Shown: positions 46,337 to 58,704 of the stretch, in pieces | How positions within the stretch are numbered: position 1 is the first letter of the stretch | Layout: every line of letters begins with the position of its first letter | NCBI GenBank assembly: GCA_025201345.1 | Contig: JAIXMG010000023.1 | Span: forward strand, 434,001 to 498,000 | DNA from: Thamnidium elegans | Taxonomy: Eukaryota > Mucoromycota > Mucoromycetes > Mucorales > Mucoraceae | Reading direction: 5' to 3' | Length of the DNA: 64,000 nucleotides | Notes under the pieces: generated by a model | What the model saw: the letters and a program-made list of their open reading frames with translations, nothing else | The model's database searches: none | Told to the model about the DNA's origin: nothing | Position numbers and translations under genes: made by a program

Positions 46337-47800
46337 CAAAGTATTTCCCTACACTCATTACTGTTCCTGGTGAATCCATTCCCACTCCTTTGATCTTGGT
46401 TGCCGTTGGAATCCATCCAAATGTGCTACTCTTAAAGCTCCTTCTACTACCCCTCATCATCACTCAACTTTCCATTCAAGTTATATGGCCAAGCTATTCC
46501 TACTGTTGATCAGTTTACATATTTTGGAATGGAATTTGTGAAAAAAGGTCTTCATCCACCTGGTATACTTGAAAAAAGCTCTGCTGGTGCTATTAAGGCC
46601 ATGGCTTTGTTTACATCTATCGGTGTAAATCGTAATGGTTTTTCCTGCTGCTCCTCTTAGGAAGCTGTTCCAAGACTACTACCAGGACTAATTTGATAAG
46701 CACATGATCCAGTGCGCTGCCTCTGGTAAAAAGGTTCTTCTCCGTACATTTCATCCCAGCACTTCCAAGCCTGATCCCATCCTGTATCTTCCTATGACTA
46801 CAGTTGCCCGTAGTAGGTTGGTTCGTTCGCGTTTGGGTCGATTCACCTCGATGTCTCGTGAAGAATGTCCTTGTCAAGACCTTGGTGCTCAAATTTCTCG
46901 AAATCACTTTTTGACGTGTCGCGCCATTGCTCCCTCTCTCTTTGACTCTTTCCCACAAGCTCCTCCTAATGTGAATCGTGTCGATCATGCATTGTCCAAC
47001 CTTCCCACCAAATCAAAGAATGCCCCCCCCCAGCCTTTTGGTCCGCCCTCCCTGTTACCCTATGGCTCATCGACACGCTGTGCCATCTTCCTAAAAACAT
47101 TTCCGCCTCAGGTTGAACAGGTCGATCCTATCTTGTGTCTCCCAATGAACAACTGTGCTCGTAGTCGATTAGTTCGCTGGCGTCTCGGTCGATTTACTGC
47201 CATGACTAGAAATGAATGCCCTTGTACTGATTTTGGTGCTCTTATCTCGCGTGAGCATTTCCTCACTTGCCGAGAAATTGATCCTGAAGTACTAGACACT
47301 CTCCCTGTTGCCCCTCCTGGTGTCAATAGAATTGATTTTGCTATCTCATCCTTGCCCACAAAAGCAAAAGCATCATCAAGTCCTCCCCAGTATTGGGAAA
47401 GTCTCCTAACCTTCCTCTGGCTCGTCGACACGCTGTGTCATCCCAATAAAAACATACCGCCTGATCCTTCCCCAGGGAACTCGTGGTATAACTACCCTAA
47501 GTGAAAAAGGTTTGTCTTGTCTTTTGGTGCGGCTTCTCGGTAGTCAAGCTTTCAAAGTTCCTCATCGTTGACTGTCCCACCAAATCATGTACAACTTGTA
47601 GTACCTTAGTGCACTCCTACTCTTTCTCTTGCCTTTTTTTATTTCTTTTTTGTTAGTACTATAGAATTTTTTTAGTCTTCCTATCCCACACTTTTTATAA
47701 GTTTTCTCCCTCTCAATAATTTAGTCCTTAAGGAATCAGTCATACATCTATGGATAGACCATTATATTCCTATAATATCAATTAATAAAAACCAACTTCT
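46337..47800 (+). mobile_element. 5'-truncated, decayed LINE (non-LTR retrotransposon)
   Basis: Fragments of the end of a reverse transcriptase are readable in shifting frames: NPSKCATLKAPSTTP, then LYGQAIPTVDQFTYFGMEFV (the Y-L/F-G block after the palm) and AGAIKAMALFTSIGVNRNGF, then a stop. A longer open part (46704-47504) is the C-terminal region with RSRLVRSRLGRFTSM and the C-x-C...H-x4-C zinc motif (ECPCQDLGAQISRNHFLTC). That region occurs twice in tandem; the second copy reads ECPCTDFGALISREHFLTC. The endonuclease and catalytic RT parts are missing, so it cannot move. It has higher G+C than its surroundings and ends at about 47800 with TTAATAAAAA-type sequence, exactly where a tRNA-Ala repeat arm begins. 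Confidence 0.85.
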
Positions 47801-47805
47801 TAAAC

Positions 47806-48780
47806 CCTTTTGTTACACGAAAATAGCCTAATTTTAGCAATCATATCCTAAACAAAAAAATCCTGGAAATTATTTTTCTAACTCTCGCAATAATGATGCT
47901 ACAGAGACATCCAAGTAATCATTTAAAAGTGACGGATTTAGGCGGTTTGACGGTAGTAAGAATGTATTTTTATTCTTGCTATATCTCGAGCAATCAAGCT
48001 TCAAAGTTTTTGCCTATATACACTACGAATACTACAAACACTACAACGGCTACAACGACTACAAATAGCTATATTCACTACAAAAACTACGTTTTTTTTT
48101 TCGAAATTATTTTAAAAACGTATATAAAATCAGGAAAACATCATAGGACCTTAGTCTTTTAATCAAATATGTTCAAAATATGTTGCAACTATAAAAAAAA
48201 ATGTAGTTTTTGTAGTGAATATAGCTATTTGTAGTCGTTGTAGCCGTTGTAGTGTTTGTAGTATTCGTAGTGTATATAGGCAAAAACTTTGAAGCTTGAT
48301 TGCTCGAGATATAGCAAGAATAAAAATACATTCTTACTACCGTCAAACCGCCTAAATCCGTCACTTTTAAATGATTACTTGGATGTCTCTGTAGCATCAT
48401 TATTGCGAGAGTTAGAAAAATAATTTCCAGGATTTTTTTGTTTAGGATATGGGTGCTAAAATTAGGCTATTTTCGTGTAACAAAAGGGGTTGTAGCTCAA
48501 ATGGTAGAGCGCTCGCTTAGCATGTGAGAGGCACTGGGATCGACGCCCAGCTACTCCAATATATTTTTTATTTTTTCTTAAAAATATCGTGATACGTTTA
48601 CAGGCGAAATTATAAAGTAATTTTTAAAGGAAGAATGACCTTTTTTTTTACTGCTACAAATCAAGTCGTAGTTATTTGTAAAGATGGAAAATAAAAGATG
48701 TTGTTTTTATAAGCTCAATAAATTAAGAGTGTGTACTAGGTTATAGCTGTCCAACTAAGTACAATGTATTATTACAAATT
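47806..48780. repeat. second, damaged palindromic tRNA-Ala element
   Basis: Left arm 47806-48090 and right arm 48202-48487 are near-perfect inverted copies; the right arm continues through a tRNA-Ala to about 48780. The left arm is cut at the base where the tRNA would begin (cccttttgttacacg) and is replaced by the LINE. The centre (48091-48201) is an abbreviated version of the inner part of the large palindrome, with internal deletions. The mirrored open frames starting MMLQRHPSNHLK on both strands come from the symmetry and are not genes. Confidence 0.88.
48486..48557 (+). tRNA. tRNA-Ala (AGC), damaged palindrome, copy 4
   Basis: Same 72 bases as the other three copies, including G3:U70, U6:U67 and A54, although the flanking repeat has diverged. 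A T-rich tract follows within 15 bases. Confidence 0.87.
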
Positions 48781-48854
48781 AGATAAGTTTATGGCAGTAA
48801 AAAATAGAGAGAGACTTGAAATGATTAAACAATAGAAATGTTTTTTAATAATTC

Positions 48855-48937
48855 AATAAAAGTTAAATGAGCACCAGGTTTATACCTTTCTACTATAATT
48901 GGACAGCTTAAAACCTGATGCTCACTTAACTTTTATT
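48855..48937. repeat. 27-bp inverted repeat, 29-base loop
   Basis: Arms 48855-48881 and 48911-48937 pair with two mismatches. The sequence aacctgatgctcactt is shared with the palindrome arms (near 10155 and 11650), so this is probably a derivative of the same family. Confidence 0.7.
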
Positions 48938-49973
48938 CTCTTTATATAGATTCTCTTTTCCACACTTACTACTTTCATATTTACTTATTTCTAAAGCAAG
49001 TGTTTTAATTTTCAGAACCGTTTTTTGTCCACATTGAAAGTATTTAAGCGGAAAAGTTTTTAGCGACATTTTTGGTGTGTTAAAATAAGTGTAACAGCAT
49101 ATTTTTTTGTTATTTATAAGTTAAGTTGTAACAACAAGCATAGAACATGTACATAAAGAAGATTAAAAAATAACACGAGCATCAAGACCCCGAAATCTAA
49201 CCAGGTAATTACGCGGTTGATTCAAAAAAGTCTATTAATTATTTCAAGTTTTTTATTTTTATTGTTACTTTTTCAGTAATATTTAGAAACATCAATATAT
49301 GAGAACGCTACATGTTAAATATATATATATATATCATTGATATACTTACTGTTGGTGCATTAGGATTATTCTACGGTGCCACACAAAGAACTAGCGCCCT
49401 ATAAGTAATAACAATTAGTATATACCAAAGACAGTGATTTGTATGTATTACCTCTTCAGAGTTGATAATAATAAAAGGGGGGAGAGATAGGTGAAGACAA
49501 GGATGTGTGTATGTATGTAAATTATTTTGATCTTGGAATGATTTTTTTTCGACAGTTGAATTTTTCAAGTAGTTTTGTGTCTGTTTTCAAGCTATTAACG
49601 TCAAATAAAAATAGTTCATTGGAAATAGTGAAAGTTTCTATCACTATTTTTTAATAGCAGGATTAGATTCAATAAGCTGTAGGATATCATATGCTATAGA
49701 CGAAACTAAGCACACATTATTATTTGTCGATTTAAAATATGTCTATAATGAAACAAAATAAGTGTCGAATATGGATATTTTTTATCTTATATTTTACCTT
49801 GTGCATCGCAAATGGGCGTTCATACTCTGTACAAGTTTTGTTCTGGTATCAATGTCGTCATTACTTGGGGACTTCCTGACATAGCCAATGATTTTATATC
49901 CTTGTTGTATTAAGTTTTTTATGATATGAAATCATCTACCGAAAAAACATATTAATTACAACGGTTTATTTTT
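48938..49973. other. intergenic, no supported gene
   Basis: Part of the accessory island. A good donor and acceptor lie on the minus strand around 49350-49450, but the enclosed sequence has stops in all frames. A short TA microsatellite is at about 49319-49334. Confidence 0.4.
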
Positions 49974-50570
49974 TCAACTATGCTTTTCAGGTTTACCAAA
50001 ATAAGAGTCCTCCATAGTATATAACTCTCTACAGCGGATTCCGTTGTCTCTTACTTCTGCACCGTTTAAAAACAATAACCGTTTATTTCTACACCAAGTA
50101 GCAAAATATGACGCAGTTCGTCTCTCAAAAATTGAGATAAATTCGCATACTTTCATGAAAATATCTTTGGCCGGAATGGTTTGTTTAAAATAAATATCAA
50201 GGTTATCTGGCTCTTGATAACGGTATACTTCATTAATAAACTGAACAACTTGTGCATCAGTATCTAGAGGCAAATGTTATTTCCATTGCATTTAGAATTA
50301 TAGCCTTTTAACTTACCTAGATCACTTCTTTAGCGTTTCTCACAGTCGGATTGAATTGAGCTATAAACAGAATAATCTATGTACGTACGGTAAGCGAAAG
50401 GATTACCACAGATTCTTTGTTTCGAGACAAGAATCGGTTCAGTTTCCTCCGTATTATCGCAGCTTTCGAAACCTTCCAACTCTTCGATTCGTTTTTTGCA
50501 CTATGCCACGTTCTCTTCGGTATAATCCTTATAAAACAGCATGCAACTTGGTTTTTTGTAATTTTCATCT
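49974..50570 (-). pseudogene. decayed gene of unknown family
   Basis: On the minus strand a protein-like frame runs RIEELEGFESCDNTEETEPI, VSKQRICGNPFAYRTYIDYS and SIQSDCEKR, is broken by TAA (50330-50332), and then joins through a good GT-AG intron (50264-50316) to DTDAQVVQFINEVYRYQEPD, DIYFKQTIPAKDIFMKVCEF, ASYFATWCRNKRLLFLNGAE and ends PEKHS stop. A second in-frame stop, TAG, is at 50501-50503. Intact splice sites with stops inside exons point to recent loss. I recognise no family. Confidence 0.5.
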
Positions 50571-50599
50571 TTAAATGAAAAGTATGTGGAAAAATACTT

Positions 50600-50681
50600 T
50601 GATTTTACAATTAGAATAAGAAATAAACGTTATTAGACTTTTAATCTTATTTATCTGTTTTTATTAATTTATTTGTGTTAA
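50600..50681 (+). repeat. short dispersed repeat, copy B
   Basis: Partner of 46252-46336. Here it is followed by unrelated sequence, not by a LINE, so the repeat is independent of the LINE. Confidence 0.75.
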
Positions 50682-51151
50682 AAAGGGGGAGGAGTAAAAG
50701 ATTGCTTTTTTTTTCAGGATTGCAAACTATTATTTATCTCTTTTGCAATGGTGGTCACGCTATTGTAAAGAATTAAGACCATTTTGATTGGTCGATACTC
50801 AATTGTGGATTCCTTTACTTTCATTGGTTTTCAATCTATAACTAGTTCTTACTATTGGTATTTGGCAGCCAAACCCTTTTACTTTACTTAATTCAACATA
50901 TCTTTTATTTTCCTTATATATTATCATTAGCAGCAGTATTAAATTTTAGACAAATGATCTTTACTTTTCTATTCTCTGTTCTTGTCGTTGCTTTTTGAAA
51001 AAGAGTCATTTTTTTCAAAAAGTGACGTCACGAATCGAAAATGGTGTGCCATTTGGTGTGCGCCAAGTTCCACCAGATTCAAAGATAAATAAGTATAAAA
51101 AGCTCCCTTTTTTCCTGAACCGAAAAAAAAAAAAAGAACTTGCAACAAAAA
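50682..51151. other. upstream region of TAF1
   Basis: A+T-rich. A CRE-like tgacgtcacg is at about 51023-51032, roughly 120 bases before the start codon. Nothing else seen. Confidence 0.4.
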
Positions 51152-54100
51152 ATGTCGTTTGCAGGCTATTTTTTCGGAAATGTGGATGCTCATGGTCGAC
51201 TCGAAAGTGACTTGGACGATGTAATTTAGTGATATAAATACGATTCTCAACACGTAATTAATGTTTTCCTCCCTTTTTTTTTAAAAAAATAATAATACAT
51301 GTAGGATCTCAAAGAAACACTTTCAAGCGTTGACGCAGATGTTATATCAAAGATTTTCAGCGATGACACGTTCGGTTTAGAACGAGCAAAGAATGACGAC
51401 GACGATGAAGAAAATATGGAATCAATACCAGTAATACCAACAGCTCATTCATCGGATGCAATTGATTATTCAGATTTTGACGAAACTGTACCAGACGATC
51501 AACAAGAGAAATACTACAGACGCGGTATGGGTATGTTACAAAAGAGCTTACCGAAATCGAGACTTGCACTAGTCAGTGAGAACTATGACGACGATGAAGA
51601 GGAAGAACAAGTATCAGTACAAAAACCAGTGGAATTACCTGTTATTGAGCAATCAACGTCCATGGACATTGATCAAGAAAAAGTAGATATTCAACTGTTA
51701 TTTCCTGGATTCGAGAAAGGAAAAATATTAAAGTTTTCTGAATTATTCATGGCAAAAATAAAACGACCACCAAAACTACAACTTCATCGTAAAGGTAACA
51801 TATGAAAAGAAAGGTTATGCAAAAAAAAAATATATAAACTTTTTTTTTTATTATTACCAGTTGTATTTGGTGATGGATATGAATATGAAGTAGAACGTGA
51901 TGATCGTACTTTATTTTTGAGAGCAAGTAAATTAGACCGTCTTCGAGTAGAACAAGCAAAACCACCTATTAAAAGACGAAGGATAGAGACTTTAAACGAA
52001 AATAGTGAAAGTAGTGGAACTGAAAGTGAAGATGACGACTATTTACAAGAATTAGCAGAAAGAGTATGTTTTATATGCATATATAAATACATATATTTAA
52101 CATTTATTAATTATTACGAATAGCCTAATATGACGGAACCTTTACCACAAGTATTAAATGAAGATAAGTTATATCACTCAGTTATGCTGGATACATGGGA
52201 AGACGATGTTATTTGGGATGATGAAGAAAAACAAGATGATGCTGCTATTAGTGAATCAAGTAATAAGCAAGCAGTCGTAAGCAAACATTTAAATATGCAA
52301 CTGGAAGAAGGAGATTGGTTAGATGCCATTATTTGGGATAAAGAAAGACCTTCAGCATCTACAATGAAGATTTCACTTGATTTAAATGATCCCAACATGT
52401 TATTTGATGTTGAAGAAGTAGAAGCCACCAAGGAATTACTTATTGAACCTAAACATGTAAAGAAGGGACGTAAACCACTTCCTAAGCCAATTCCCAAGAT
52501 TCAAATATACCATACAGATACAGAACCACACAATAAATTACCATTGAATCGATTCAATTTATCAAACGACAAGTTCTATGAATCACATTTGGCAGGACGT
52601 TTAGTTCGTGTGAGACAGACATTTGGTCAATTGGTTGTTCAACATTCTTTACCTGCCTTAAAATTACATCCCTCTCTCTACAAGACAAAGCTTTCTAAGG
52701 CTGAATTAAGATCTTTCCATAGACCATTAATTCAGTTACCATTAAATGTCGATATTCACTTCTCGAGAGTAAAAGCAAGTAAAAAGAAGAAGAAGGATAA
52801 AAAGAAGGGCCATGTTGACATTATACGTAATACTAAGGATTTAACGCTTAAAGATAGTACACCATTTGTATTAATGGAATACTCTGAAGAGCATCCACCT
52901 ATTATATCAAATATTGGCATGGGAACATTAATTATCAATTATTATCGAAAGACCGAACCAAAAGATGAATTTGTACCTAATCTTGATATTGGCGAACCAT
53001 TTGTATTGGATATTGGTGACACTTCTCCATTTATGAATTTTGGTAATGTTGAACCAGGACAAACTATATCAGTCTACTATAATAACTTGATTCGTGCACC
53101 CTTATTTCGACATGATGTAAAGCATACCGACTTTATATTATTAAAAAGTACATACAAGGGACATGTTAAATACTATTTACGTGAAATTCCTGCTATATTT
53201 ACTATTGGACAATCTTATCCAGTACAAGAAGTACCTGGACCACATTCAAGAAAAGTGACAACAACTATCAAGAATAGGTTGCAAGTAGTAACATATCGAT
53301 TAATTAAAAAGAATCATCTTCATCGACTCAAAATGAATAAGTTGGCACAAAAGTTTCCTGAATATTCAGATATTCAAATAAGACAAAGATTGAAGGAATT
53401 TTTAGAATTTCATCGCCGTAGTAAAGATGGAGGAGGAGGATACTGGAAGACACGTGGTGGTGGTGAACCACCCACAGAGGAAGATCTTCGTAAGATGGTA
53501 ACACCTGAGATGGTTTGTTTGTATGAAAGTATGTTGGTCGGTGAGCGCCATTTGCAAGATTTAGGTTATGGTGATGTCAATGACGACGATGAAACAGGTG
53601 AAGGTGACTCAAAATTAGAGGTTGAACAACAATTAGCACCTTGGTTTTCTACAAGAAACTTTATTAATGCTACACAAGGTAAAGCAATGTTGAAACTTTA
53701 TGGCGCAGGTGATCCGACTGGTCGTGGTGAAGGTTTTAGTTTCATCCGTGTATCCATGAAGGATATTTTCTTGCGTGCTGGTGAATCAGCTGAAGAAAAA
53801 CTAGGTAACAAATAACAAACAAAAACAAAATAATACTTGTCTTTTTAAACATCTTTATATTTAGCTCAAATTGAAGCAAGACCAAAGAGTGCTCATAGAT
53901 ATAATGTAGCTGAACAACAACAAATCTATAGAGAAGAAATAGCTAGAATTTGGAAAGCTCAGTTGGAATCTTTAAGTAATAAGATTGAACCTGTTCTTTC
54001 TGATCATGAAGAAGAGGAAGAAGAAAGAGATACTGATCAAGTTGATAGTCCTTCTACTGTAAGTACACTTTTTTATTTTTTTATTTTCTTGACTCTTATT

Positions 54101-54901
54101 GTTATTATCGCCCATTATAGTCTGAATATGATTGGGGTCACCATCGTAATAGTCACGGGATGTCACCCTCTCCTGCAACACCTTCATACCATCGTAGTAG
54201 ATATGATCGTGCTACTTCCGAAATAGATGATGATGATGTATCTGTGACAGGAAGTATGAATTCAAGTTATCATGTCAATAGTCAAAATAAATACTTGATT
54301 ATTCGAAGATTAATTGCTACACCTGGTGGTGGCGGAGAAAAGACATGGCAACAAGAAGTTGTTCGTGACCCTGTTGTCATCAAATCTTACTTGAGACAGA
54401 GACAAATGATTGAGGAAGAAGCCACAAGGTAAATGTTATACATACATATTTTTTTTTTGTTTGTTATGAGGGACTAATAATAGTATATACACTAAGTGCT
54501 GAGGCTTTAGAACCTACTGATGATGAAGAAAAGAATGCTCGTATGAAGAAACGTATTCAAGATCAATTAGCTAAATTGAAGAGAAATGCAGAAAGACGTC
54601 GACAACGTCAGTTGGCTAAGCAAGCCCAATTAGCAGAAAATCCTGTACTTGGCTTAATTAGAGGAAAGCGTGAAGGCGCTATGGTAAGTTTATTTATTTG
54701 TCTCTTTTTTTTTTTTTTATCAACTCTTTTGTTTAGCGTCGATGCGGTAACTGTGGACAACTTGGACACATGAAAACAAACAAAAACTGTCCTAAATTTT
54801 ATATCATGAATGATCCTAATCGAATTGCAGAGGAAGCAACTCCTTCAGAAACAACTCCGGGTACTCCTACTACTGCAGTTGAGACTATTCCAGGACTTTA
54901 A
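51152..54901 (+). CDS. TAF1: transcription initiation factor TFIID subunit 1 (TAF1)
   Basis: Largest TFIID subunit, scaffold for TBP, TAF7 and promoter DNA. About nine exons, roughly 1050 residues. The N-terminus MSFAGYFFGNVDAHGRLESD, followed by an acidic stretch, suits the TBP-binding TAND region. The central DUF3591 core is clear: SVMLDTWEDDVIWDDEE, LNRFNLSNDKFYESHLAG, LHPSLYKTKLSKAELRSFHR, ISNIGMGTLIINYYRK, FVLDIGDTSPFMNFGNVEPG, IRAPLFRHDVKHTDFILLKS, IRQRLKEFLEFHRRSKDGG, ATQGKAMLKLYGAGDPTG and GFSFIRVSMKDIFLRAG. Then come KYLIIRRLIATPGGGGEKTW, a basic coiled helix, and the zinc knuckle CGNCGQLGHMKTNKNCP. It has no bromodomains, as in other fungi, where Bdf1 supplies them. Ends in TPTTAVETIPGL. 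Confidence 0.95.
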
Positions 54902-55697
54902 AAAATGTTGCATACACAAATAAAAATAGTCTATTTTTTCTTTTTATATATATGTATTCATATAAATAATGAATGACATTTTAAAAGTATCTAGCATGCA
55001 TTTTTTTTTTCGTGACCCAGAAGGAAAAAAAAACCCTTTAAGATGATCTATTATTATGATACAAGTGACAGGTGCGTTATTATTCTATACCTACATGACC
55101 TGATAAATATCTAAATATTTTAATGGTCTTTAACAGGTTTGATAAAAAAGTGTATACACATATAAAAAGGTATATACTTTTTATCGTCTGTGCGCTTATA
55201 GTCTAAAGAGAGAGAGAGAGGGAGAGAGAGAATGAATGACAAATTTCAATTTAAGGGGGGTAAAAGGTATAACTCCCCTAAACGGTTGTGAGTCTAGTAA
55301 ACGTAATACAACAACAACAAAAAAACGAGTTATTGTAATTTATTATATATGGTCGGTTCGGATGGAGTCCTGTCAAATTTATTCTAGTTTTACAGGGTCA
55401 TTCCGAATATTTGCATCAAATAAAGAAAAGATGGAGATATTGAAATAAAAGGATAAAGTTGTTTATTATTATTATTATTATTATTTTATGTTTATAGTTT
55501 GGGTTCATATAAGTGGTTCCATTAAGAGTACGAAAAAAAAAAAAAAAAAAAATCGCCATTACCTTTAATAGGTAACCCTTTTTTTTTAAAAAAAAACTTT
55601 ATACAAGTAATCATAATATATATATATATATGTGTGTGTGTGTATGTGTGTGCGTGTGTGTATGTGTGTGTGTAATGGTATAAAAAATATATAATAA
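54902..55697. other. intergenic with microsatellites
   Basis: Contains a GA tract (55206-55231), a TTA tract (55465-55485) and a TA then TG tract (55617-55674). Open frame 55236-55448 has no family features. Confidence 0.5.
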
Positions 55698-56437
<740 letters not shown>

Positions 56438-56656
56438 AATAACTTATAATAACTTGCAATAAGAAAAAGAAGAAGAAACAAGAAAAATAAAAAAGGTACA
56501 ATATTTATACAACTTGTCACGGGCACTGAAACAAGATCCCGTGCAACCATGACGCCCTTATATATTGCAAACAAAACTGGATTGCCACGTTATCGTCATT
56601 GTACATTATTATTATGTCAAATGTAAAAAAAAGGATTTATTATTTAAGGAGAAAGC

Positions 56657-57924
56657 TTATTTTTGTAATTCTTGAATACTATACAATCTAGCAAGACTAG
56701 GACCAGCAAATTGGTTAATTTGCTTGGTAAAGTTATGCATTTGAGCGCTCAAGATCATGGAATCTAAACGACTGGGTTCGGCAGGAAGCTTGAACAATGT
56801 ATTAACTTCATCCTCAGGTAAAGGCTTTTGACCCTTTTCTACACGTTGTACGTTCTCTTGCTTTCTCTTGGCTAACCAGGCTTGCATCTTGGTTTGCTCA
56901 CGAGCAACAGATCTTTGCCAGTATTGATAATTATTTTGTTCTTGTTGTTGGACATCAGCACAATCTAACAAGTATTGCAAGTTCTTTTGCATGAAGGGAT
57001 CTAATTCCAAATCGAGAACATCAAAGTTGGGTGCTAAAGGTCTAGCTTCCTCTAATTCAGTTTGAGTCTTTTGAGTAGAAGCAAAAGTAGAAAGGGAACG
57101 AAGACGATCAGAATCTAACTTGGGCATCTCGATATTGTGAAGCATCATAGTAACATAGTGAGAGTTGTGAATTTGAACGGGTAATTCTTCGAAAATGTTG
57201 GAGAATGATAATTTGGCTTGAGCAAGGCTAATTATTATAATCACTTTTGTTAATTCTTTCTCTTTTTACGTGTACAACTTATTATTTACCTTTCAGTGGT
57301 GAATTTCTTGGCTTCGTAAGCCTTCATAAAGACTTGGGTTAATCTGAAAGCTCTTAAACTCAAGTTACCTTGAGCAGCACTCTTGGATACGTCGTGAATA
57401 AGAACAACGGATTGAGCACTGAGAGAGTTTTGGTAACTATATTGTGTCTCGATTAAACTGAGATCGACAAAGTTACCCAAATGAGCAGAACGATACCAAC
57501 CAACAGTGTTATTGTCGACATTAACAGCACGAAGGCATCTCATCATATCAAGTTGGTACTGAGCTAAATAAATATTACAGTTAGAAAAAAAATTTTTTTT
57601 CTTCACTTTCTCTCGTTAATGTTTTTGTTAATCTAATTTACCACTGGCATCCTCATCACCATCAGAAGGGAAAGGGAAACAGTTGGTGACTTCTAAAGTT
57701 CCTTGATCATCTAAACCTAAAAGTTGACCAGTAACATCATTAGGGTAAGACTCGCGACAATGCTTAATGATCTTTAAAACGACCTATATAATATAACAAC
57801 ACTTGTTAGTTTTATATTTTTATTTTATTTTTTAAAAAAAAACTCAATTTCGATAAAGAAATTGTATTTTTACCAAGCCGTCAAGTTGAACAGTTTGAAG
57901 GGGCTCAGTGTTAGTAGTAGCCAT
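56657..57924 (-). CDS. EIF3H: translation initiation factor eIF3 subunit h
   Basis: Structural MPN-domain subunit of eIF3. Four exons, about 350 residues. [72 protein letters not shown] and [20 protein letters not shown] make up the MPN domain; the JAMM zinc residues are replaced (no H-x-H...D set), as expected for the inactive eIF3h. The C-terminal part contains [33 protein letters not shown], and a helical region [21 protein letters not shown]. cerevisiae lacks this subunit; filamentous fungi keep it. Confidence 0.95.
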
Positions 57925-58133
57925 ACTGATTTATGTATAAAAAATAAGAGATTGACAAAAAGAGTAAAATTACAAGAGAAGGGGGGTTTGTTAGAGAACA
58001 GATTTTTTTTTATTTGTGACCACTCTTTTTTTTATTTTTTATGAGCAGCAAGCCATAATTATAATTATTTTTTCTATGTATTTTTAAGAGAGAGAGAGAT
58101 TTATATATATACACATATAATATGTTGTTACGT

Positions 58134-58671
58134 TTAATATCCTTCAACAACGGGAATCTTTACAGGTTTTTTATCGCGACGAGGTCTAGTAGAAATACTA
58201 TCAGTAGCACGCCAATCAGTTGGTAAGGTAAATCGAAAACTAGATGAAGTGACAGTATCGGGAAATTTCCAGTATGTTTTTTGGGTTTGCACAACTGTTC
58301 GAAAACTTTCTACTGCGCCAATGTTGGGTTTGATTGCATTTAATGTATGTTTATAACTGGTGATTTGTTGATCAGGTACTGTATTTGGCAAAAAAAGCTG
58401 AGCAGCACTGGCTGCACAAGTTGCTGCTAAGGGTTGTAATTCATAACCACCTGAAGAAGAGAGGGGGATACTTTACATGAGTCATATGCATTTGAGAGAT
58501 AAGAAAAAAAGTATATGTGTATATATTACCTTCTAGTGTTAAAACAAGACGACCATTGCATACTTCATCAGCTAAATCTTTTACCATCTTTGTTAATAAA
58601 GCATATCCACGAGGGCTCACATTATATCCACCAAGCTATATAAATACATGTTAGTATCAATTACAATAGCG

Positions 58672-58704
<33 letters not shown>

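Noticed and set aside
46617..47431. Minus-strand open frames across the LINE
   Set aside because: The plus strand carries the recognisable reverse transcriptase and zinc motifs; these are antisense shadows.
46011..47800. Centromere-linked LINE array as described for Mucor
   Set aside because: Only one truncated LINE fragment is present, among active genes; nothing else suggests a centromere.
47893..48400. Two facing open frames with the same protein (MMLQRHPSN...)
   Set aside because: They arise because the DNA is an inverted repeat; the translation is low-complexity Thr/Asn from ACTACAA repeats and is broken in other copies.
49371..49568. Minus-strand frame with donor and acceptor
   Set aside because: No ATG start in the DNA and stops in every frame of the next putative exon.
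55236..55448. 70-residue plus-strand frame
   Set aside because: Mixed low-complexity composition, no motif, no splice or neighbour support.
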